Shown in pieces: positions 56,510-64,000 of a stretch of 64,000 bases of DNA. The stretch comes from Coix lacryma-jobi var. lacryma-jobi (lineage: Eukaryota; Streptophyta; Magnoliopsida; Poales; Poaceae). Every line of letters starts with the position of its first letter. Position 1 is the stretch's first letter. The stretch is taken from NCBI GenBank assembly GCA_009763385.1, contig CM019825.1:115935131-115999130 (forward strand), in the 5' to 3' direction. The notes under the pieces were generated by a model. The model made no database searches. It was given only the letters and a program-made list of their open reading frames with translations, and was not told where the DNA came from. Made by a program: the position numbers and the translations under genes.

Positions 56510-58137
56510 TGCTGACACTTCTTAGTGTCACACTATTGCTAGGCTGTCACCACTAGCGGCAACACATAGAAGTGGTTGGTTGGTATATATGAGCACACAA
56601 AAAGATCCACAAGCGCACGGATACCGTTGTAGCTTTCACCCGGAGGTTTTAATATCGTATCCACAGGGAAACGTGTGAGATCAACTACGTTCTAACACTT
56701 AACCAGAAGATAAATGAATGATAGAAGAAACTAAAGTAGAAACAAGATTAAGTAAAAACAAGATTAAAAGGTAAGAGAAGTAGCAATCTAGTGTAAGGTT
56801 GATAGTACGAGTATAGAGAGGATAACTTGGGATTCTTCTAGTTCTGACCTAGGCAAGAGACTATGTTGTATACGATTCAACTGGGGACATTACGAATAGA
56901 AGGGCCGCATCCAGAGTACACCCCAACTAGGTAACTATGGTCCTGCTCGGCCTATAAATGGGGAGGTGGACTACAGAGGATTCAACGAGTCTATAAGAGT
57001 CACACCCACGAGCTACCACCTAAATAAGCTCGACCTATAGGGTACATCTACGAGTAACTCGAGCCTAAGCACCACCATGCTTACACTATGAATTATACTA
57101 TAACCTATTGCAATAGATTAAAGCACTCAAAAGAGATTCGTGACCAAAAGAATAATATAAACAAGAATCTTACTTGAATCAGAAGTTGATCACCCGAAGC
57201 ATCTCAGGAGCAAGCTCGAGCAGAGCTTGATCCCGCCGAAGTACAACCGGAGGAAGAAGCACCGACAGGCCGACATCTCCTCCAAACTCCTCCCTCGCTT
57301 TCCATCTCTCTACTATCTAGAAGACTAGATCTAAACTAATTCTAGAGAGAGGTTATCCATTCGAGGTATACCTCTCATCACAAAACCCTAGATTTTGCTC
57401 TGTTGATAGATAATGAATAGAGATAGATGATCGATGCTCTAGGTAGGGGGTCTGGGGCTCCTTATATAGCCTGGTGGGATGAACCGCAACCCTTGGATCA
57501 AACCGACTTGAAACAATGGTTGAGATTCATTGTAGAGGTCGATTAGGTCACTCTCCACGAAGATGGGCCGAAGGGGACTCTGGCCCAGGCCGGCCGGCTT
57601 GGGGGTGGGGTCGACCGGCCCCACCTGGCAGCTGCCAGACTCTGCCTTCGTCGAGGTGTCTTCTGGAACCTTCCTTGCTGCCCTAATGCGACTTTCCATC
57701 CGTTTGCGCGATTCATCGTGTTAGAGTAGGACTCTACCTCTTTCCATCTGCTGGAAAACTCCCTGGAAAATAGTAATTCACCAAAGCTATAGAATCTGTC
57801 AGTTTAACCCCTAGATTATGTCGCTTGGTGATCACTCCAGGTTGTTCTAGAAGCTTCCAAGTCGTATCCAACAAGGACTCTCTCGTCGGGACTCCAAATG
57901 TAGCAAACCATATGTCTGTTTCGATCGTCTCGATGAGCTCTTTGTAATGGTGTGCTCTATTTCATCACTTGAGATACTTTTATATGGTGAAATATTGATA
58001 ACGCTGCAAAACAAGTGAGAACAACACAACTCGTGGATCTTGTTAGAATCAAACCCTACAACTATGCTTTATGGTTGATTTAATATCATTCTATGCATTA
58101 GTTGATGGTATAATATTGACTGTAAGGACCGTCAACA
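56510..58137 (-). repeat. 3' LTR of Gypsy-R2
   Basis: 1628 bases. Plus-strand ends are TGCTGACAC (a change from TGTTGA) and CGTCAACA. The minus-strand TATA box is at 57461-57470. CTAGGCTGTCACCACTAGC is shared with the Gypsy-R LTR near 20530. Confidence 0.78.
57461..57470 (-). promoter_or_regulatory. LTR promoter TATA box (Gypsy-R2)
   Basis: GCTATATAAG on the minus strand, context GGCTATATAAGGAGCCCC, as in the related LTRs. Confidence 0.6.
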
Positions 58138-58152
58138 AGTTCTCCCAAGCTT
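58138..58152 (-). other. polypurine tract (Gypsy-R2)
   Basis: On the minus strand AAGCTTGGGAGAACT touches the LTR. Confidence 0.7.
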
Positions 58153-59654
58153 ACCCTTTGCTAGTCCCTGAGCAAAGCCAATCTCAACAATGGATCAGAA
58201 GTTTCTACAATATTTTCACTTCCAACAAGTGCACACATATTCAAACAAAAGTTCTCATTTGGATTAGAAAAAGATATCATATTATTCATCACGGGGCTTA
58301 GTACTTTAGCTTGTATCTTGAGTAATTGAAAGATAGAATGATCAAATCAAGTACCATGTCTCTAGCTCTTTCACATCACCTTTATCTCGGAGTTTTTATA
58401 AATTTTCAAAGGTTTTAATACATATGTTTTCAAATTAAACAAAGGATCCAAAGAGAAAGTCAACCACACTATTGAATCGAGAAGTGCATGTGTATGGAAG
58501 ATGGAGTCGAATGCTCTTTTAAATATATAATTCTCTTCTGTTTATCAGAGGCATATGGCTATCAGGCTAATTCTAGTGTCGAGCACGTACCCATTTTTTT
58601 CTGGTATTCTCCTTTTTTTGAGGTTCTGGACACTTGTCCCTTTTTATTTTCTCGGATCTTTCTTTTTTTTGAGGTTTCGGACACTTGTCCCTTTTTATTT
58701 CCTTGGATACATATATTTTTTTCTCTTTTTTTCAATAGCCACATGTTTCGAACAAACTTTTGAGAGGATAACAACAGATAATTGTGAGCATTTATGCGAA
58801 AGATGAATGAAATGTGTAAGTGATCTCAATTCAATAGCATGATAACTTCTCATAGGGTCGAAAGAACTTTATTGAATGTACTTATTAATCATATTTAATA
58901 TTGAGAAATCTCTAGGACTCTAGTGTTATTTAGAACAAGATAATAGTAACTCAAATCATCACGTATCATATCCGCCAATTACCTAGACCTTAGATCAAAC
59001 ATTTGCTACCCATGCATTTAATTTCATTTTAAAACATTATTATTAATTAGGAGAACTCGTGTTTGAAGGCTAGGTACTGAAAAGAAATTACCCATTTTAA
59101 GATATTAGAGAGAGATTGCTTCTTTCATCAACTTCTTAAAACAAACTAGACACACTTTATTTATTTAATCTAATACACACTATGACTTTAATACTTAAAA
59201 ACACTAAGATAGTAATAAAAACATACCTGAATCGTAATGATAATGGGGGTGCGTCTCCCCCAAGTTGGTTCGCTTAATAGTGTTGAGCCTTCATATGTCC
59301 ATATTTTTTGTATTTTTTAATTAATGGTGAGCCTTTATGTGCCCATATTTTTTTTGTTCTTTTTATTTATTATTAATATATATATATTTAATTTATGTAT
59401 AGAAAGAAAACTTAAGAGGATAAGGATACTTACCTAGATACACGAAGGTGCTTTCCCCCAAGCTGAATGTTGACATAGTCGTGCGATCTTGTAATGTAGT
59501 GGACTGGCGGTAAAAGTGTTCTTCCTCTATCGGAGCTTTGATTGATGTTGACGGTTGTTGAAACAATGTTGCAACAGTGGATGAAACATCAACTTGCTTG
59601 TCAGCTTTTCTTGGTCTTTCAGATCCTGTGAAACTCAAATAGATAATAAGACTT
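58153..59654 (-). other. Gypsy-R2 internal non-coding region
   Basis: No convincing gene. Two CTTGGGGGA modules occur on the minus strand, near 59460 (followed by GGTAAGTATCC) and near 59262 (followed by CAGGTATGTTT). A 51-base tandem repeat lies at 58612-58713. An open stretch of 81 codons at 59638-59393 is unrecognised. Confidence 0.55.
58612..58713 (+). repeat. 51-base tandem repeat, two copies
   Basis: GACACTTGTCCCTTTTTATT recurs 51 bases apart (about 58629 and 58680), with its TTTTTTGAGGTT neighbour. Confidence 0.8.
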
Positions 59655-59959
59655 TAAAGGACCGAAAGTGCTACAAATAGGCGACCAGAGGGGGGGTGAA
59701 TGGGAGCTTTAAATTTCTTTACAGAAACTAATAGCCACTGTCCCCAAGAATCAACCACAAGAACAAACCTAAAACTTGATAGTGTCCACGATCCTAAATG
59801 TAGGGTGGATGCTTCCTAGAAGCACAGTGAGACACTACACAAGTCTAGAATCCCAACGCAAAAACCCTAAACCAAATCCGAAGTCGGACGAGCAAACTGC
59901 GGTCGAAACAGTGCAAAACTCACTGCATCGGACGCTGGCATGCGTCCAATGTTCAAGTG
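59655..59959 (-). repeat. SIRE-type LTR end fragment (SIRE-D)
   Basis: On the minus strand it matches the last 280 bases of the SIRE-A LTR, including the block around GGCGACCAGAGGG and a CATCGGACG repeat. The outer end at 59655 abuts Gypsy-R2. The inner side is cut by the Tekay-type LTR. Confidence 0.8.
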
Positions 59960-62900
59960 TGTAACATCCCAAAAATTGAATCAATTTGAAATAGGCAATA
60001 TGACTTAATTATTGCTTTTTATGTGTTGCATAAAACCTAGATAATAAATTATTTGCAAAAGCTAAAATAAATCCTAGGCCAAAGACCATGATGATGCATA
60101 CATGCTGGTGCATATTTTATTCTGTGATGTGTGGTTTCGCTCAAAATTTGTTTGAATTCAAATGGATTTCAAATTTTGCTTTTGAAAACTTGTTTCTGAA
60201 AATGGAAAATCATTTCTTCCTCCCTCCCTCTCTTGCTTGGCTTTTGGCCCGGAGCAGCCGGCTGGCCCGAGTTCTCCCCGTCGGCCTGCTCTCTTTCCCC
60301 CCCTTCCTTCGCCGCGTGGGCCGACCGCCCGGCCCAGCTCGGCGGCCTGCCTTCCCGCTTGCAGCCGCGAGCGCCCGCGCTCCCTCTCTCACTGACCGCG
60401 CGGTCCGGCTCGACAGCCACGCCCCTCTCGCGCCCTCTCATTTCTCCCTCGCTGACGCCGATGGCCCGCCTGTCAGCGTGTTTCCCCCATCCCGTATCCG
60501 ACCAGGAATCCAACCCGAGCTCCGAATCCAGCAAATCCCCGCCTCCTCCTCGATTCCTATCTAATCTGGAGCCCTCCACAAAACCCCCGAACGCCCGCCG
60601 CCTCTTCCCACGCAAATAGCTCACGTTCTCATGCCCTAAATTGCTCCCGTGACAAGTTCCGCAAGCTGCAAGTCGTCCGCCGCCATCAAGTTCGTTGCTC
60701 GTCGATTCACCGTCGTTCCAGGGTGCCCTCCGAGTTCCGCGAGGTTCTCCAGAGCACGTTGATGCGTTTTCCTCCTTTTTCTCTCTTTTCTCGGTGCCTT
60801 AATCCCTCGCCGTGGTTTGCAGAAAGGACCACTCCGCCTCGCCGAGCGATTAGCCGTGTCCGAGCCGTCGCAGACGTCGTCGTCTCCTCTGGTGAGATCC
60901 CCTTGATCCCCTCGTCCGTTTGAACCCGCTCCCAAGGTCTCTAACGCTCTATAGCTCGATCCCGAGCTAGCGCCGCCGCGCTCCGGCCATGGCGCCGCCG
61001 TGAAGCGTCCCCCTCCTCCGCGCCGGCTTAAAAGCGCCGCCCTTCTCCCTCCGTTTAATCTGAGCCGTCCATCTCAGATCTGACGCTCAGAATTCGCCGA
61101 TACCCCTTCGGTGTAAATCTTGCTAAAGAGTCCCCTGAGTTTTTAAGCCTAAACCCGCGGTCCTGAAGGCGCTGTTCACTGTGTCTGCGGGATCTTCCAT
61201 TTAAGTCCCTGCATTTCTTCCTTTTTTGAGCCGCAGTCCAGTCGATTCTGAAATTCGATTTAAATCAATTGAAATTCAAATTCAATTTCAGTTTATTTAC
61301 AGTTTTGCCACTAGATTAAAATGCTTATAACTTCTACTCCCTCCATCCTAAATTATAAGACATTCCAAGAATCTTGGAGAGTCAAAGTTTTTCAACTTTG
61401 ACCAAATTTATATAATAAAATAATAATATTTATGATACCAACTAAGTGCAATTAGATTCTTCATTAGTTATATTTTTATAATATACATATTTGATGTTAT
61501 AAATCTTTGTGTTTCTTTTTATAATTTTAGTCAAAGTTAAAAAACTTTGACTCTCCAAGATTCTTGGAATGCCTTATAATTTGGGATAGAGGGAGTACGT
61601 TTTTAGTCCGTTTTGGTCCGTTCAAGTTGCGTTAGTTTCATTTTGAAAAGATCTATCTGTCTGTATGAAAATATATACTGTTTTCTGTAATTAAAATTTG
61701 AGTTAGGTTTAATCTACTAATTAAGGTTTTGTAACTAGTTTAGCTCATAACTTTTCCGTTATAATTCCGTTCTTCGTGATCTTCACGTTTATGTGATCGT
61801 GGTAGGTCGTAGTTTCTGTTTTCAAACTTTTTATATTATTTTCTTGCTGTTGGTATAATGTTCTAATTATAGCTTGTTTGCTTTGCATGCTTGATGTCCA
61901 GATGTTTGTGTGATGATGTCGTAATCGAGTATAGACGGTGAGACATACGCCGGTGACCAGGAGCCCTTCTTCGACAACCAGGAGCATCAAGAGTTCACTG
62001 AGTCAGACAAGTATAGCATGAGATCCTCCTTGATGTCCTAATAACCATGAAGTCACTATAATCATCATATGCATGTGTCTACCTTGATGCCTATTTAGAT
62101 CTATCCTAGGTGTTGATCTTGTGCCTTGTTATACTCGGTGTGCATTGGGTAGAACTATGCTAGTGCTCAATTTAAACTTTGATCATGTGAACCTGAATTT
62201 AATGATATATGCAACTTGGTAAAAATTGGCTTTTATAGCAACATGGTTTAGGAACTGCTATAAGGGATCACCCGGGACTACAGTGCAACCATGGCAGTTA
62301 TATGGCTCTGACCTTAGCTCAGTATGATGACCTTTTCTAGCAACAACCGCTATTTAGGGTGGCTTCTTTCCCCTTGCCTGCGTGCCACAAGGTTGAGAGA
62401 CCCTTCTTCCCCTTGCCTTGAGACCTAACGGCCCTAACTTGTTAGACGAACCTTTGAAAGGCTTCGCAGTATATCCTGCCCGCTCACCTCGGAAGTGTTA
62501 TGAGAGTAATTAACCCGGACATCTGGATATCATGACTCATCGGGTAAAGTGTACAACCTCTGCAGAGTGTAAAAACTGATATATCAGTCGTGCTCACGGT
62601 TACGAGCGACCTGGAATTCTTATGGTATAGTTGTTGCTTTAATAATGTTTTAATTTGATATTATTATCTTGTTCAATGATTTCATGTTCACATTGATCAC
62701 ATGTTTAATTGGGATGGTTATCTTTGATGCTATCTAATGCTAAAATTGTGCCAACTAAAAGCTACCGCAGTTAAACCAGTGTCAGCTTTATTTGAGCCTC
62801 ATGAACCCCATGTTACGCTTGTTAAGTATGAGATGTACTTATGCTTGTTTATTTCTTTCTACTTGGATAAAAATCCCGGATGGGTAACAGATTGCTATGG

Positions 62901-63138
62901 TAATGATGACTTCCCTGAAGAGTTCTAGTCTTGCTGTCAACCAATCATCTTCCCTGTGATGGAGCTACCGTGAGATTTACCTTATTTATCCGATGCTATG
63001 TAAAGACTTTGAATAATGTTCGTTATGTAATAAACATATGTGATGGTACTCCTTAATTTGTTGGCTTATGTGTGTGATTGATCTCTGAGCACACATGAGT
63101 TATTGCATTCAATTTTGTTCTTAAAATTGGGTGTGACA
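59960..63138 (+). repeat. 5' LTR of the Tekay-type element
   Basis: TGTAACATCCC at the start, GGTGTGACA at the end, 3179 bases. A very GC- and pyrimidine-rich stretch spans about 60220-61030. The open frames within it are compositional. It contains a Stowaway MITE at 61337. Confidence 0.8.
61337..61595. mobile_element. Stowaway-type MITE
   Basis: Ends CTCCCTCCATCCTAAATTAT and, inverted, CTCCCTCTATCCCAAATTAT, flanked by TA on both sides (61335-61336 and 61596-61597). 259 bases, AT-rich, no coding; the whole forms a long hairpin (TTGGAGAGTCAAAGTTTTTC and its inverse). It depends on a mariner-type transposase. Confidence 0.93.
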
Positions 63139-63141
63139 AAT

Positions 63142-63153
63142 TGGTATCAAAGC
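63142..63153 (+). other. primer-binding site, tRNA-Met type (Tekay-type element)
   Basis: TGGTATCAAAGC three bases after the LTR end. Confidence 0.85.
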
Positions 63154-63330
63154 TATGTTAACTGTAGGACACAAGCCTAGTTAGTTCATGGTCATTTTAG
63201 TGGTCTTTGCTTCTCTTTCTTGCTATATATCTTAACCTTGTTAATTTATCAAATTATATGCTCTTCTTTACTTGCTCTATTATATAAATATATTGATTCT
63301 ATTGTAACTGTCTCTTGGTCTACTCCATAG

Positions 63331-63440
63331 ATGGCTCGTCGGACCGCCCGCAAGACTGTCGGAGGTCGTATGAGGTCAGGCCTGAGGGCAGGCAACCCCA
63401 TTCCGCAAGCACCCCAGGAGCCAGTACAGCAAGAGGCAGC
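63331..63440 (+). pseudogene. Tekay-type gag start with histone-H3-like N-terminus
   Basis: ATG at 63331, about 180 bases after the primer site. The protein starts MARRTARKTVGGRMR, resembling the histone H3 tail (ARTKQTARKSTGGKA). It is followed by a Pro/Gln-rich stretch and cut after about 36 codons by a SIRE-type LTR. H3-like gag starts are known in grass Del/Tekay elements. What they do is not established. Confidence 0.7.
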
Positions 63441-64000
63441 TGAAAGGTCCTAGTTTGGTTTTGGTAATTGAGTGACAACTTAGGTGGACTAATATGTGTT
63501 TGAAGTAAATTACACAGGTGATTAGTCCATAGGTGATCATGTGTGAGCAACATATGCCATAGAGGTGAAGTGGCTTGGAAGATGTTGCAAGGCTCATACA
63601 TGTGATGAAGGAGCTTATTGCATATGTGACATGACATGTGGTCATATGGCTAAGATGGAGAAGATCAAGGCAAGACTTGGCTTGATGGACCGGTTGCGAA
63701 GGTGAAGGGCAAGTTGGGGCTTTGAAGCCGTTGGTACCGAGTGTCGGGAGGCTTAAGCAAGACTTGGCGCCGAAGGACCGAAGCGATGGTGAAGAGCAAG
63801 TGATGTCAAGATCGATGGACCATGGAGGCCATGTGATGATATGAAGTGGATCATATCATTTGAAGATAGGTTGGTGCATGTGTTGCATCAACACAAAAGG
63901 AGATGGAATGGAATGCGCAAGGCAAAGGTATATTTGTAGGGCATTTCATTTCACCGGTCATAGGTGTGTAGAGAAGATTATGACCGGGTTTAGGATAGAT
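63441..64000 (+). repeat. SIRE-type Copia LTR start (SIRE-C), runs off the window
   Basis: Begins TGAAAGGTCCTAGTTTGG, with GGTAATTGAGTGACAAC after it, a start typical of grass SIRE/Opie-like LTRs. It abuts the Tekay gag on the left. An 87-base internal duplication (CAAGACTTGGC at 63671 and 63758) is visible. Confidence 0.72.

Larger units (their letters stand above)
56510..59654 (-). mobile_element. minus-strand Gypsy element (Gypsy-R2), 3' part
   Basis: The 3' LTR (58137-56510) is preceded on the minus strand by a polypurine tract and about 1.5 kb of internal non-coding DNA. The rest of the element lies beyond the insertions that start at 59655. Related to Gypsy-R by LTR blocks. Confidence 0.75.
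59960..63440 (+). mobile_element. Tekay/Del-type Gypsy element, 5' part
   Basis: A 3.2-kb LTR, a tRNA-Met-type primer site and the start of gag, cut at 63440 by a SIRE LTR. Long LTRs starting TGTAACA and ending TGTGACA and this gag start are typical of Tekay/Del chromoviruses. The remainder lies beyond the window. Confidence 0.78.

Noticed and set aside
60088..60935. Overlapping open frames on both strands in GC-rich DNA
   Set aside because: They lie inside the Tekay LTR, overlap on both strands and have biased composition without domains.

Overview
The window is plant nuclear DNA made almost entirely of transposable elements. The families seen are SIRE-, Ale- and Tork-type Copia elements, Tat/Athila-like, Tekay-like and Reina-like Ty3/Gypsy elements, CACTA, hAT, a Stowaway MITE and an L1 relic. 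Together with the GC-rich LTR segments they point to a grass, probably panicoid. That is an inference, and no species is claimed. No intact cellular gene was recognised.

Left half (1-44627): a staircase of nested insertions whose left halves lie upstream of the window. Reading outward: a Gypsy element without reverse transcriptase (977 to about 7540) sits in the gag of a SIRE Copia (3' LTR ends 14841). That Copia sits in a second Gypsy without reverse transcriptase (3' LTR ends 19289), which interrupts the gag of a minus-strand Gypsy (LTR ends 22431). This lies in a SIRE LTR piece (ends 22596), in another SIRE LTR (ends 24071), in a minus-strand Ale Copia (5' LTR ends 44514), in the end of an old CACTA element (ends 44627). 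The Ale element was also split, between its primer-binding site and gag, by an 18-kb CACTA element (26314-44283, 3-bp target duplication). That CACTA holds a Tork Copia (26632-31270) with a palindromic 3' LTR, pieces of what may be a captured gene, and a Tat-lineage Gypsy (33036-43166) that itself holds a hAT element (37897-38527).

Middle (44628-56509): a low-copy AT-rich island with an L1 relic, MITE-like ends, short tandem repeats, a very young Reina-type chromovirus lacking the integrase core (48643-53305), a degenerate repeat of about 20 units (about 53935-55400) and a possible host exon cut by an LTR (about 56409-56509).

Right end (56510-64000): a second staircase going the other way: minus-strand Gypsy LTR and internal DNA (56510-59654), a SIRE LTR end (59655-59959), a Tekay-type Gypsy with a 3.2-kb LTR and a histone-H3-like gag start (59960-63440), and a SIRE LTR running off the window (63441-64000).

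Nearly all coding regions carry nonsense codons or frameshifts. Functions given are those of the families; none of these copies looks able to move by itself. The Reina-type copy is nearly intact apart from one stop, one frameshift and the integrase deletion, and its LTRs differ at one site, so it probably moved recently with enzymes supplied by another copy.
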